Assembly (NCBI GenBank): GCA_001949185.1
Contig: BDGG01000002.1
Span: 5,446,448-5,510,447, forward strand
DNA: 64,000 nt
Reading direction: 5' to 3'
DNA from: Ramazzottius varieornatus
Taxonomy: Eukaryota > Tardigrada > Eutardigrada > Parachela > Ramazzottiidae
The notes under the pieces were generated by a model that was not told where the DNA came from, searched no databases, and saw only the letters and a list, made by a program, of their open reading frames with translations. This document shows positions 14,514-27,629 of this stretch, in pieces. Made by a program: the position numbers and the translations under genes. Positions within the stretch are counted from its first letter, which is position 1; each line of letters starts with the position of its first letter.

Positions 14514-17500
14514 ATGGACAACAACGGAGCTGACGATGTGGAGATGCCTGTGCCTCCTGCTCCTCTGGAAGAAGACGATGTGGTAGAAGCTAACTTTGCG
14601 GAGGAAGAAGAGGATTTGCTAGGCGGAGACTACAACGAGGACGAAAATGAGCCTGAAGGAGAAGATCTCATGGGTGACAATATGGAAGCGTAAGTTCTGC
14701 TTCATCTTGCTAACTGAGCAGCACAGTGTACGGTATTACTGAAGATAATACTTCAACAGGGACTATCGTCCCATGCCACATCTCGATGAGTACGAGCAAG
14801 AAGGTCTCGATTTGGACGATAATGTCTCGGAGATGTCCCGTGCAGAATATGCAGCCGTCAACAGAGAGCTGAAAAAGCGAGATCGAGAGGAAGGAGTTGG
14901 ACGGGGTGGACGAGAAGGACGCTTTCGTGGGCTCGATCTATTTGGTAAGCTTGCAGTCTTCCACACTGAATGTCAGTGTATCTTAGATCTGCTTGACTAA
15001 TGGCAACGTTTTATAGACGATGAGGACGATATTGTCGAACCTCAAAAGTTCGGTCGAATGAAGGACACCATGCGGAATCTGGGCATATCTCAGTATGAAG
15101 AAGTGGTAAGCCAACTTTTTGCGCCTTTCTTATTTCACCTACACAGCTGTTCAAATGTTTCATGGATGAGGAATAATGAGACGTGCTCGTAGCCGGTGGA
15201 AGGAGTGGAGAATTTGGAAGATATGCGTGGACATACGCTGCAAGAATGGATTACGCAGATCGCCCCTCGAACAGAAATCTTCAACCGATTCCGCAACTTC
15301 TTAATGAACTTCACCCAAGAGAAGACCAAGAAGGGTGGAGCACTCTACATGGAGCGCATAAAGAAGATGTGCATTGATAACATGAACAGTTTCGAAGTGG
15401 ACTACAACGACCTAGCGTCGAATCAAGAAGTCCTCGCTTTCTTCCTCCCGGAATGCCCGGTGGAAATGCTAGAACTATTCAATGCGGTATGCTTAATTTC
15501 ATTAGGCTTGACATCAACGGCATCTACCACGCAAAATGGTCATACAGTAAGTAATACCGTCTATCTTTTGACAGGCTGCACTGGAGGTGGTAATGGCAAA
15601 CTTTCCACATTACGAAAGGATCAACCAAGAGATCGTCGTGCGCATTTCCGACCTTCCCATCCAAGAAGAAATTCGAGCTCTTCGGTAAGTAGGAGGATGC
15701 AAAGAATCTTCTTTGCGATGCTAAATAGACTATAAAAGATTAATATGAAGTTGAGGCACAGTACAGATTTTGGAGATTATGTAGCACGTTTCCTATTGGT
15801 TGTGTTTTACGGTATTTTTGCTTTTTGCCTTATCCAAATGGGATCTCCCTGTTGCAGGCAGGTGCATCTGAATCAATTAATTCGGACAAGTGGAGTGGTG
15901 GCTAGTGCCACCGGAATCTTACCCAAGTTGTCAGCAGTAAAGTACGACTGCACGAAATGTGGAGCGGTTAACGGACCGTTCTACGTTACAGCTACCGAGG
16001 AGACGTATCCCACCAGCTGTATAGAGTGTCAGTCTAGAGGTCCCTTCGACGTTAACACGCTGGAAACCGTCTACGAGAACTTTCAGCGCGTCGTCATCCA
16101 GGAAAGTCCAGGCAAGGTGGCCGCTGGTCGTCTTCCGCGCTCCAAAGAGTGCATCTTCAAGGGCGATTTGGTCGATACCGTGGCACCAGGGGACGAGATC
16201 GTAAGCACATGTCAGGTCGTAATATCGAGTCTGGAGTTGTTCTTAGGTTTTTAGCGAAGTGTCACTTTAGGAAGTTACTGGAATCTACTCCAACAACTAC
16301 GACGGATCACTGAACACGAAGAATGGGTTCCCTGTCTTTGCCACCGTGATCATCGTCAATCACATCAAGCGAAACGATGAAAATACTCTGGCGAGGTCGT
16401 TGACGGACAAGGACATGAAAGAAATTCAAGCCTTGTCCAAAGAAGAACTGATTTCTGACATGGTAAATACTCTATCAATAATTATATTTGGAGGATCTAC
16501 CATCAGACTCCACCAGATGGTTTTCCGCACGCTTCCGGTCACTATCGCCGACAACGTGCGCCACTTGGGAAAGCGATCTGTTCAAGTTTGTTTGCCGAGC
16601 CAGCTATTTTACATGTTCAATTGACAGATTACGGCTAGTATCGCTCCATCAATCTACGGTCACAACGACATCAAGAAAGCCCTTGCACTGGCACTCTTTG
16701 GTGGTGTCCCGAAGAACCCGGGAGGAAAGCACAAGCTTCGCGGTGACATCAACGTTCTCCTCTGTGGTGATCCTGGTACCGCCAAGTCTCACTTCCTCAA
16801 GTACATCGAGAAGATTGCGAACCGGCCAGTCTTCACCACCGGTCAAGGTGCTTCGGCCGTCGGTCTGACAGCCTACGTTAAAAAGAACCCACAGACCCGA
16901 GAGTGGACACTGGAAGCGGGTGCGTTGGTCTTGGCCGACAAGGGTGTCTGTCTCATCGACGAGTTCGACAAGATGAACGACGCTGATCGAACAAGTATCC
17001 ACGAAGCCATGGAACAGCAGAGCATCTCCATCTCCAAAGCCGGAATCGTGACGTCGCTTCAGGCGAGATGCTCGGTTATCGCCGCGGCGAATCCTATCGG
17101 TGGACGATATGACAGCTCTCTAACCTTTGCTGAAAATGTTAGTTCGAAACAATCCCACATAAATTAGCCGTTCTTTTTATTCGCAGAATTTTATTAGTTT
17201 TTTGAAATTTTAGGTGAATTTGTCCGATCCGATTCTCTCCCGTTTCGATGCATTCTGCATCGTCAAAGATACGGTCAACGAGGAAGTTGACCGGAAGTTG
17301 GCTCGATTCGTAGTGGGTAGTCATTGCCGGAACCATCCACACTTTGCCGAAGGAGACGACGATGCTGTCCGAGCTTTCGAAGAGGACGCCGAAGAGGTCG
17401 AGAATAATGACAGTCACGTCAAGCCGATTGCACAAGATGTCTTGAAGAAGTACATCACCTACGCCCGAGACCGCATCCATCCGAAGCTGCATAGTATCGA

Positions 17501-18272
17501 CCAGGATAAAATTGCCAATATGTATGCTGAATTGCGACGCGAATCCATGGTACGATATTGAGACTCGCTCTAGATTTTTATTTTCTGAGTTTTATTTTTC
17601 CTTGCAGATAACCGGAAGTGTAGCTATCACTGTCCGCCACATCGAGTCGATCATTCGACTCTCAGAAGCTCACGCCAAGATGCATCTTCGTGAATACGTC
17701 AACGAAGACGATGTCAACTCGGCCATCCAAGTTTGCCTCAAGTCGTTTGTGGACGCTCAGAAGTTTAGTGTGAAGAAGAATATGGAACATGTAAGCCTAC
17801 TTTTTCCGTATGACAGTACTAGGATGTGAAACAGTTGGTTGACAGTTTGCTTCGCTCCATATTAGATTTTCTCGAGATACTTATCGTATCGAAGGGACAA
17901 CAACGAGCTTCTGCTCTTCATGGTTCGCCAGCTGGTGCAAGACCAAAGAACGTACCTGCGTGTGCACTGGCAGAAGACCAACAGCCGAGCCATTGCCGAA
18001 GGCCAGGTGGACGCTGACGGCTGGAGAGACCAGTTGGTCGAAGTCTCCGTTAGAGACCTGGAAGAAAAGGTATGGTAACTTCCCTTAGTACCTTGAGAAA
18101 CTGCCTGTGCCGAACTGCGGGTTTTCTGTTTTCGTAGGCGCGTCGCGTAAATATAACCAATCTGAAGAACTTTTTTGGAAGCAACGCATTCAAGAAGTCG
18201 TTCCAAATCGACACCCGGAGGAAGGTGATCAGCATGCGTACGGACGAAGTGGACGGTCAGGAAGCTGCTTGA
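14514..18272 (+). CDS. MCM2: DNA replication licensing factor MCM2
   Basis: Subunit of the MCM2-7 replicative helicase in the nucleus. Twelve exons: 14514-14689, 14760-14944, 15017-15105, 15193-15486, 15575-15684, 15858-16200, 16271-16462, 16628-17137, 17214-17549, 17608-17790, 17866-18069 and 18138-18272. They total 2757 bp (918 aa; human 904). The acidic N-terminal tail ([21 protein letters not shown]) is where MCM2 of other animals binds histones. A C4 zinc finger is formed by CTKC and CIEC. The AAA+ core has Walker A GDPGTAKS, Walker B LIDEFDKM and arginine finger [21 protein letters not shown] and [17 protein letters not shown] are MCM2 signatures. A candidate poly(A) signal AATAAA lies at 18438. 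Intron 7 is almost filled by a hairpin element. Confidence 0.97.
16485..16602. mobile_element. intronic hairpin MITE, copy 6 (left arm damaged)
   Basis: In MCM2 intron 16463-16627. The right arm is well kept (CGTGCGCCACTTGGGAAAGC, then TTTGTTTGCCGAGC). The left arm retains only CAGATGGTTTTCC followed by GCACGCTTCC, as if part of its core were deleted. The element occupies most of the 165-bp intron. Confidence 0.75.
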
Positions 18273-18868
18273 GGAACCGAGGATGTGGGCTCTCGAGTAC
18301 GAAGCGAGAAAAGCATTCCAAGTAATTTTATTTTTTATGCACGGTCGAATATCATGATAACTTCAACTCTTAGCGAAATACGTTCAAACAGTTGGAATTT
18401 AGCGGGAGTTTTACTCGGGTCGGATCCTGTTATGTCTAATAAAAAACCCTGGAATTGAAAGCTTTGTAAACGATCGCCCCCACATGTGATTACATAGACT
18501 CTAGAATGCGGTCTTACCATGCTAAGGATAAGTGTTTCGCCGATCAGAATCTGTTTGGTCAGTGCAAAGGTCGACGAGTTCTACAGTCTGTAATTACTAG
18601 GACAGCACAGACCGGTACGCAATAGTCGCCTGCTTTTCTCTCTCCATTTGTCTCCGTTCTTTTGTTAGACAGAACCAGATCTTTTGAATTCCAGGCTGAT
18701 TTACCAACTCATGCAACTGGGACAGTCTCGCTGTAAAGAAGGGTAAGTTGAGCTGCGTTGTGGATACGATGCTTTAAACGCTGATTTTGTCCGGTCAGTT
18801 CGGTGTGCGACTGTGTGTTGCAACACAGCAATCTCATGGGAAATTCGTTTGTTGAATTTTCTTAGGTG
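18273..18868. other. MCM2-PFAS intergenic region with probable PFAS 5' UTR intron
   Basis: A candidate MCM2 poly(A) signal AATAAA is at 18438-18443. A good donor (GG|GTAAGT) at 18743 and an acceptor (TTTTCTTAG) ending at 18865 would give a 123-bp intron ending three bases before the first PFAS ATG. No coding similarity is seen here. Confidence 0.5.
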
Positions 18869-21800
18869 ATGGAGGATTACACGCAAGCGAAAAAGGCGCA
18901 TCCGGCGAAGGAAGTTCTCCGGTTCATCAATAATTCCAGTTGGAGGGCCATTCCCAGATCGTCTTTGCGGCTACCAGAGGATGTCCTTCCTCACGTTGTT
19001 TCCGTTCGAGTCCAGCCTGTGTTTTACGTGGAAATCGACAGTAACCTTCATAAGAACGACGTAGAGTACCGGGAGACGATAGACCAATTACGATGGCTGA
19101 CAGAATCTGACTTCTTCAAGGCTGCGGCCACAAATGGTCACGCAAGCCATCAAGCTGGTGAAAACGGGTGGGAAAATGGAGCGGAATTTGAATTCCAAGT
19201 CGAGATTGGCCCCAGGCAAGTTCATACAGAAGCCAGGAGCAAGCTTTCTACTCGAAACGGAGGTTATGTCTAGTTATGTGTGTCCTATCAATTCCAGATT
19301 GAATTTCAAAACTCCGTTCTGCGCCAACGCCCTGTCCATTACAGCAGCTCTTTCTCTGCATTCCGTCACGAGGATTGAAAGAAGTTCCCTTTGCACGATC
19401 AGATATCATGCCGCGGATTCAGCTAGTTCTGACTACCTGAAGCAAGCGGTACGCATGTTTGCCGGTTCGAAAATATCCAACCATGTACAAGTATTGATAC
19501 AATTTCGACTGCTGCTTTAGTGTATTAGCCATCTCATGGATCCTATCCTCCAATGCGAGTACAAGTCTCCCATCACCAGTTTTCGTGTGGATCTACCCAA
19601 ACAGCAAACTTTCCTCGTTCCGGTCTGCAAGGAAGGACGAACCGCACTGGCCGTGGCTAATGAGCAACTGAGTAAGAAAAGTTTTCTGATAATGTGTTCG
19701 TATGTTTTTTAGTTTCGTGTTCCCATTCATCGCACCTTCGTGTTGATGTTGATGTAGGCCTTGGGTTCGACGAAGCTGATCTCGATTACTACACACATCT
19801 GTTCCGAACTGAGCTGAAAAGGGACTCCACCAACCTTGAATGCATGGATCTCGCCCAGTCTAACAGGTGAGAAACCTGAGTTTTCGTCTTTAGGTCCAGT
19901 TAAAAACATTTACATAGAACAATTCACAAAATTTGGTTTCCAGTGAACACAGCCGCCATTGGTTCTTCAATGGAAAGATGGTCATCGACGGAAAGACGAT
20001 ACCGGCAACGCTGTTCCAAATGGTCAAAAATACTAATTTACCACAGTTCACCAACCCCAACAACATCATCAAGTTTCACGACAACAGCAGGTGATCATTT
20101 CTAGGCCGACTCGGAGATCATCAACTGCCGAAATCGTGTCTAGGCTATTTTTTACCTGTCGTCTTCATTTTCAGTTCGATTCAGGGGTATGATGCCTTAC
20201 CTTTATTCCGTGTGACGAATCCTCTAAGTCCATCCGCCTTTGAAAAGTCTCCAGGAACTCGACACATCATTTTTACGGCCGAGACTCACAACTTCCCAAC
20301 AGGTGAATCTGAATCTGACGCAGCTTTCCGAATATAAACATAGTTCTTAACAATTTTTCGTCGCAGCCGTCGAGCCATTTAGTGGAGCTACCACTGGTAC
20401 TGGCGGACGTATTCGGGATGTCCAAGCCGCAGGCAGAGGAGCCCACGTGATAGCTGGCACAGTTGGCTACTCATTCGGAAGCTGTTACATTCCTGGTACG
20501 AGTACGCTTTACTCTGGCTTTCGAAAGTTCATTTCCGCGCAGATATTAATGTTTCGTTCATTTCAAGACTTTGATGCCCCGTGGGAAGAACAAAATGCTA
20601 CGTATCCTACCAACTTCGCCCGTCCACTCAAAGTGATCATCGAAGCGAGTAATGGCGCATCAGATTACGGTAACAAGTTCGGCGAGCCCGTCATCACTGG
20701 GTTCGCCCGCTCCTTTGGCGCCACCTTACCCGATGGAGCCCGCTGTGAGTGGATCAAGCCCATCATGTTCAGCGGTGGGATCGGAAGTATTGACCATCAA
20801 TGGACGGAGAAACAGAAAGAACTCCCGAATGGTAACGCCACAAGTACAGCACGAGATTAACCTGATGCTTACAGACTGCGTTCGTCCGTAGGCATGAAAG
20901 TGGTCAAGATTGGAGGACCTGTTTACAATATCGGTAAGTCGGATTCAGGCAATACAGTACCTCGACTTTAGACTAGCGATATGTTCATGGTTTGACCATG
21001 CAGGTCTCGGTGGTGGCGCCGCGTCCTCAACCAGCGTCCAAGGCTCGAACAACTCAGCCGTCGACCTTAATGCAGTCCAGCGCGGCGACGCTGAAATGGA
21101 GCAGAAACTGAACCGCGTTATTCGCGCTTGTATCGAACTGGAAGACAACCCGATTGTCAGCATTCACGACCAAGGAGCTGGTGGCAATGGTAGGTGGAAG
21201 CTTTGGCTTTTAATAGATTATAATTTTTTTTAGAAGGATTTTGATACAGTTCCGAATGCTTCTCCTTTGCAGCCAACGTCCTGAAAGAGATCGTCGATCC
21301 GGCAGGAGCGCTCATCAAAGCTGACCAGTTCACTCTGGGTGATGAAACAGTCAGCATTGTCGCATTGTGGAATGCGGAGTACCAGGAGAGCGTGGCGGTG
21401 TTGGTCCCAGAAGACAAGATAGACGTACTGAAAAGTATCGCTCACAGGGAAAGATGCACCGTCGACGTTGTAGGAGAGATTACTGGTACCGGCAAGGTGA
21501 AAAATCGAAAGAGCCATCACCATAAACACACTAGACTTTTGTTCAACTAGCTGATTGGTCTCGCCAGATTGTCCTGGAGGACTTCGGGAAAGGCCGCAGT
21601 CAGTCGACCGATGAACGCATCAACACTCCCGTAGATCTGCCGTTGGAACTTGTGCTTGGAGATATTCCTAGAAAGGTATGGGCTGTTTCGTTCGATACTT
21701 TCTTACTGCACATGCGTTATATAGTTCATTAGCTAAACGTTCTTCGACGTGGACAGACTTACCATCTGGAACGCCATCATCCTCGAGAATCAAAACCAGA

Positions 21801-24689
21801 GCTGGAACAACGGTTCAGACGTTCAGTAGCTGCTAACTTCGATATGACAAAGCTGCAAGAGTCTTTATACCGTCTTCTAAGGTTACCTTCGGTTGGAAGC
21901 AAACGTTACCTTACAAACAAGGTTAGAAGCAAACCTGATGGAGGACGAGGAAGTTGTTGATTGCTTGGTTTTGCAGGTGGACAGGTCGGTTACTGGTCTG
22001 GTAGCTCAACAGCAATGCGTGGGACCACTCCACACGCCCTTGGCTGACGTTGCCGTTATTGCTCTTTGCCACTTTGACACGGTATGGAACGACGTTTCAC
22101 GGGTGGAATTCTTGGACTTTCAGGTTCTTGCTGTACGTTTTCTTTGTAGAAAGGAAGCGCAACAGCGATAGGTGAGCAACCCATCAAGATGCTTTTTGAC
22201 GTGAAGCGGGGAGCCCGGATGACTGTGATCGAGTCGCTGACCAATCTCGTCTTTGCAAAAATATCTGATTTGAAGGTAGGTGAAATTTAGGACGCTCGGA
22301 AGCTATGAAAAATTCCAGCAAGTTCTTTGTCGGTTTAGGACGTCAAGTGCAGTGCCAACTGGATGTGGCCGGCCAAATTACCCGGCGAGGGTGCAGCTCT
22401 CTTCGACGCTTGCCAAGCCATGTGTGGCATCATGAAGGAACTTGGCATTGCTGTCGATGGAGGCAAGGACTCACTGAGCATGGCAGCGAAATGTGGAGAC
22501 GAAATCGTTAAATCCCCCGGTACCGAACAAACGTCGATGACGACTCTGCTTTTTCATCTTTGATGAGATTAAACGTTTTCAGGAACGCTGGTTGTATCTA
22601 CTTACGTGCAATGCCCGGATATCCGGAAAGTCATCACGCCATCCCTCAGAGTACCGGGTGGAAAAGGTAGGCACAACTAGTATGAAGTTCGTCGTTACTG
22701 AATCCAAACTTCCGGGTTCCCCCATACTCATCTTCATCATCGTTGCAGGCTGCTTACTATGGATCGATCCAGGTCGCGGTCATCGCAGGTTGGGAGGTTC
22801 GGCGTACTGTCAGGCCAACAGCCTGTTGAACATTCCCTTTGAAGCACCAGATGTCGACTCCGTCGATACGTTCGTTAGAGCCTTCCAGCTGACACAACGC
22901 TTCCTCGACGGTACAGTATATCATACTGGTGCTCCACATCCGAAAGAACTGACTATAAAGTATTAATAAAACATCGATTTTTCTACAGGAGGTAAACTGT
23001 CCGCCGGACATGACATCAGCGACGGCGGACTAATAGTCTGCCTTCTGGAAATGGCAATCGCTGGCAACTGCGTCTTCGATGTCAACATCGAAACTCCGGG
23101 GGAGTTCGCTCCTGAATACCTTCTCTTCGCCGAAGAAGTTGGTTGGGTCCTGGAAGTTCCTGAGGAGTACTGCGATACCATCAGTGACAGCTTTTCGGAG
23201 GCTGGTGTACCTTGCTTCTTCATAGGACATTCTACGAAGAGCTCCGAAGAATGCCGTTCAGCCAACGGCAGAAACTTCTGCGCGGTGAGATATATCGGTT
23301 TCTCATAAGTTATATGGCTTTCCATCTAACTATGCTTACGTTTCGCCTAGCCTTTCATCAGTATGGATAATCGGCTCGTATTCGGCGCAGAGAAAGAGGG
23401 GATCGCCGGGATACGTTCGGTATGGGAAGAATTCAGCTATCACATCGAGAAGCTGCAGACGAACGAAGGGTGCGCCGAGTCGGAGAAGGCCATGTTGGCT
23501 GCCGGTGCAGATCCGATCTTCCACGTCTCTTTCACTCCTGACTTCGACGTTTGTGACATTGCTGCGTTCGACAGAGGTAAGAAATTTGCACCCAGCAGGA
23601 AATGAGGCATGTACAGTAGTTTCTTAATCGTGGCTTGTCTTTCAGACCGGCATCTACCTCCGAAAGTGGCCATCATTCGAGAAGAGGGTAGCAATGGCGA
23701 CCGAGAGATGGCGGCAACGCTGCACATGGTCGGCTTCGAAGTCTGGGACGTCAATGTGCAAGATCTGCTCGATGAGAAAATCGACCTAGGTCCGTTCCGC
23801 GGACTTGTCTTTGTGGGCGGTTTCAGTTATGCTGACGTTTTCGGCTCAGCCAAAGGTACTTTGAGGCTAAACACATTTGTTTAAATTGAATATGCAAGAA
23901 TCTTCTGACGACGTATCTTTTCATTCTTTTGTAGGGTGGGCTGCCGTTTTAGCTTTCAGCCCTTCGGCGAGGAAGCAGCTCGAAAACTTCTATCAACGTG
24001 AAGACACGTTCTCTCTCGGAGTGTGTAATGGATGCCAGTTGTTGACCAAGCTGGGGCTGGTCGGTCACACCAGCGTCCAGTCCAACGGGGCAAAGCACAT
24101 TGACGTGAACGACACTCCGGTCCAGTTGAAACACAACATCTCCAAACGCTTCGAATCAAGATTCTCCACCGTCAAGATCACCAGTTCGAATGCTATCATG
24201 TTCCGAGGCATGGAAGGAACTCAGCTGGGCATATGGGTCGCTCACGGCGAAGGTTTGTCCGTCTTTCAATTTTCGGAATACCCAAGCACCATAGCAGAAC
24301 AATCTATACCGTGGTTTCTTCGTTACTTTTGAACGAACGGAAATATTCGATTAGGCGCAGTATGTCTGAATCGGTGTCTTGCAGGGAAGTTTGCATTCCG
24401 AGATGGAACTTCCGGCTTGAAATCCGCCAGCTGTATCGCTCTACAGTATGTTGACAGACGAGGAATTCCAACAGAAGTCTATCCGCTAAACCCCAACGGT
24501 AGTCCGGAAGGTATTGCTGGCATCTGTACGCCCAACGGACGTCACCTGGTTATGATGCCTCATCCAGAGCGCTCAGTGCTAGCCTGGCAGTGGCCTTGGC
24601 GACCTGAGGACTTTAACTGGCCAAAAGACGCTGCATTCACACCTTGGATCAAGATGTTCCGCAACGCCTACGAGTGGTGTTTAGCTTAG
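18869..24689 (+). CDS. PFAS: phosphoribosylformylglycinamidine synthase
   Basis: Fourth step of de novo purine synthesis: FGAR + Gln + ATP to FGAM in the cytosol. Twenty-three exons run from 18869-19215 to 24385-24689, with conserved blocks in order. They sum to 4188 bp (1395 aa; human 1338). The N-terminal PurS-like part leads to EIGPRLNF. Then come AQSNSEHSRHWFF, TAETHNFPTAVEPFSGATTG, GRGAHVIAG, EASNGASDYGNKFGEP and IHDQGAGGN (synthase, PurM-like halves). KRYLTNKVDRSVTGLVAQQQ, DVKCSANWMW, DGGKDSLSMA and AGHDISDGGL follow. The glutaminase domain has GFSYADVFGSAKGWAA, the nucleophile in LGVCNGCQ and the triad partners in MPHPERS. The first intron (19216-19297) uses a GC donor. ATG 18869 follows an acceptor, so a 5' UTR exon is likely. 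It converges on the acyl-CoA dehydrogenase gene, with 126 bp between stops. Confidence 0.97.
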
Positions 24690-24815
24690 ACTACGGTATC
24701 GGACAATACAGATCATCACAAAACACATCCAGGACATATTTGTAGTATATTGTTGAGTATTGAAGGACGTTTCGGGATAAAGTTTTAAAACTTTGGAAGG
24801 CAATGATGTGCTTTG

Positions 24816-27629
24816 TCATATTCCGTCCATTAGAATACTCTTATCAAGCTTGGCAGAAGTGCTGCTATAATCATTTCCAATGAACGTCAGCTGTTTCGAA
24901 CACCATCGTTGTGCCACCGCAATGTCAACTTCTTGTCCAGTTGAAGATGCATGCTCCACCAACAGCGCGCCTGCAAATGTTGTGCTGAACGAATTACATC
25001 CCTGTCTCTTTAGTAAGCATATGAAGAGTAACTTACCCATATAGGTTCGCACAAGGGAGAAAGCAATGTCGCGAGCAGCAAAGCTCAAAGCTTCACTATT
25101 CGTACCGGCAAGAAACGAAGCGACGGTTCGCAGGGACTCGGTCAGCCGGTCTCGAGGTCCGTCCAGTTCGACATCTGCGTCCCGGCTAGACTTCATCAGG
25201 TTGTCAACTTCCCTCAGTATCGCCATGGCTGTCTTTCCTTGAGACTTCTCGACGGAACGCAGAACATCGAGGGAGAGGATATTCGTCGTTCCTTCCCATA
25301 TTGGCAACACCTATCAGTAAAAAAAATTCAAATAATATAAGCGGTACTGTGTGCCATGAACCTATGTATCCACCTGCGTGTCTCGAAGAATACCGGGAAT
25401 GCCCGTGTCTTCAATATAGCCTTGCCCACCGAAGCTTTCAAGCGCTTCTGACACGACCCCAATCGACTGCTTGGCTGTCCACAACTTTAGGAGAGGCGAA
25501 ACTATCCTCAGCAGGTGCTTCTGGTGCTCGCTTGCTTGTCCGCACTCTTCTAGGCCAAGCAAACGAGCGGTTTCGAGCAGTAGCAGCAGCGACCCTCTCA
25601 CTTCCACCTCTAGATCGGTCAAGGTGCGAACATGTAGGGGATGGTCAACCAGCAACTTTCCGAACGCCGTTCGCTGCAGAGCGTACCGCCTGGCGAGACT
25701 GAGGATCTTTCTCATACTGCTAACGGCGGCTATCGCGTTGTGTAGACGAGTCATGAATAGCTATACAGGAAGATTGTCGTTATCGAAGTCTTTCAGTAAA
25801 AGTGCAATTCTATACTTGCCATATGCGAGATGGAGGAAACACCTCGACCAACATCACCCATCATATGAGCAACGGTTCCATTCAGAATAAGCTCGGCAGT
25901 CGGTACTAAAACGGAGAAAGCCTTTCTTCAGCGTTCCCGCGTCCTTCACCGATCAACGAACAAGGAAGACAGGTTTCTACTTACATTGCCTAGTACCAAG
26001 CTTGTTCTTCATTTTCACCACTTCAATGTTATTCAGCAGACCATCTTCTTGCCTGGTTTCAACATAGAACAAGGACAGGCCGCTCGTACCCTACAACGAA
26101 GACACACATTATATAAAGAGGACACCACATACACAAATGCAGCATAATTATAGAGCCATGCCAGAGTCGTACCGGTCGAGTGCTTCCGTCTTTATCCACG
26201 ACCCGCGCCAGGGTAAACGCTATATTAGAATCCGTGGCAGATGAGAACCACTGCAAAGGAAAAACAAAGCCGGCTGATGAATCAGAATGCCAAATAGCAC
26301 CAATCTGATGCAGACGTTTCGTGCAGCTGCGTTTAGAAGACGTCAGATTTACCTTATATCCATACAGGGCGTACGGTCCAGCCAAATCCTCCGATAAAGG
26401 GAGAGCCCTGGTCTCTGCAATCATGCTATGGCCAGAGGATAACTTTAGATGCGCTATTGCTGAATCAAACAATGTGCCCAGTTAACCGCAGTACCTGTGC
26501 CATTTGCAACGTCTGATCCTCCACGCCGTTCGGTCATCCATTGGCCACTAGTGAATAGGGAGAAACGCTGGCAAACCTCATGCGAAATCATACAAGACGA
26601 ATTACCTGGTCCAAAATTTAGCTGGGTCCCTCGACGTCATATTCTCGAAAGCTCTACTGAACGGTGCGACCTGAGTGCGATCCATAGCTTTAATGATCTT
26701 ACAGGCTCCATCCGTCATGGCAAGAGGACAACTGTCAAGATGAACAGAATGTTCAGCACCAATGGTTCGACTCAAAAAGTTCGGAAAAGCACAAACCTAT
26801 ATAAGCCCGAATGCCCCGCGAAAAGGTAGTTCTTCGCCACTTGGAAGAGACGGCTGTGAGCTTTATACTGTCCTTCGTAACCAGAAGCTATCAGCCCTTC
26901 TTCGGCAGAAATATCATGCATCTTTATCCATGCTGAACAGGTCCATATCTTGTCTATACGTTTGCCCCATGCATCGTACTGATTTAGCCGAGGCGGATGA
27001 TCTTCGCACTCCTTGTGTAATGACACGAGCTCAGAGGATACCCGATGTCCGAATCGTCGAAGCTCATCAAAGACGGTGAGTTGATACTACAAACAAGAGT
27101 TACAGTCACGTTAAAAGAACCAGGACCACGCAGCTTCTCACTGTTTTACGCGTAGTTCGGCAGACTATTATGACGGAGAGCGCTCGTACCTCAGACGGTA
27201 AATGCCGCTTCAGATACAACTGCAGAAGGGGATCTTCCTCAAACTGATTGTTCACAGACGGTGAAGGCTGCACAAAGAGTTCTTCAGTTGTCCGAAATGC
27301 AGCACCAAGCTCTCGAGTTCCATTAGTAGCGTACATCCGTCTGAAATCAAGATCAAAATTCTGTACTAAGACCAACTTAATAAGGCTGCGATACTGCGCA
27401 TCACTGCGCTGGACCTCGTATCTGGACCCTCAACACATCAAAACCCAGCCCCAGTTAGACCTTCGACCGTCACGACTCGCAAGATTTACCTGAAGGGGAT
27501 GTTGGGATTCTTGGACTCGACGCGAGGTTCAGGTGCATATCGTGCTTCCAGCCCGCAATGAAGACGACGCTGGTTCGATCTGGCCACTCCGTAGCCTCGG
27601 CAGATCGCGGTACACCGCTGTCTGCTCAT
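24816..27629 (-). CDS. acyl-CoA dehydrogenase, ACDH-11/AidB type
   Basis: Flavoprotein of the acyl-CoA dehydrogenase superfamily in the branch of bacterial AidB and nematode ACDH-11. Twelve exons: 27490-27629, 27190-27340, 26797-27086, 26606-26731, 26495-26547, 26353-26414, 26173-26250, 25985-26090, 25820-25905, 25374-25760, 25037-25310 and 24816-24970. They total 1908 bp (635 aa). The basic N-terminus (MSRQRCTAICRGYG) looks mitochondrial. Family blocks are FRTTEELFVQ, CPLAMTDGA, WTSGQWMTERRGGSDV, YGYKWFSSATDSN, NKLGTRQLPTAELILNG, RYALQRTAFGKLL, ESFGGQGYIEDTGIPGILRD and LPIWEGTTNILSLDVLR. In nematodes ACDH-11 handles C11/C12 acyl-CoA in cold/heat lipid adaptation; that role here is inference. 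One intron (25761-25819) has a GC donor, required by phase. Confidence 0.92.
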
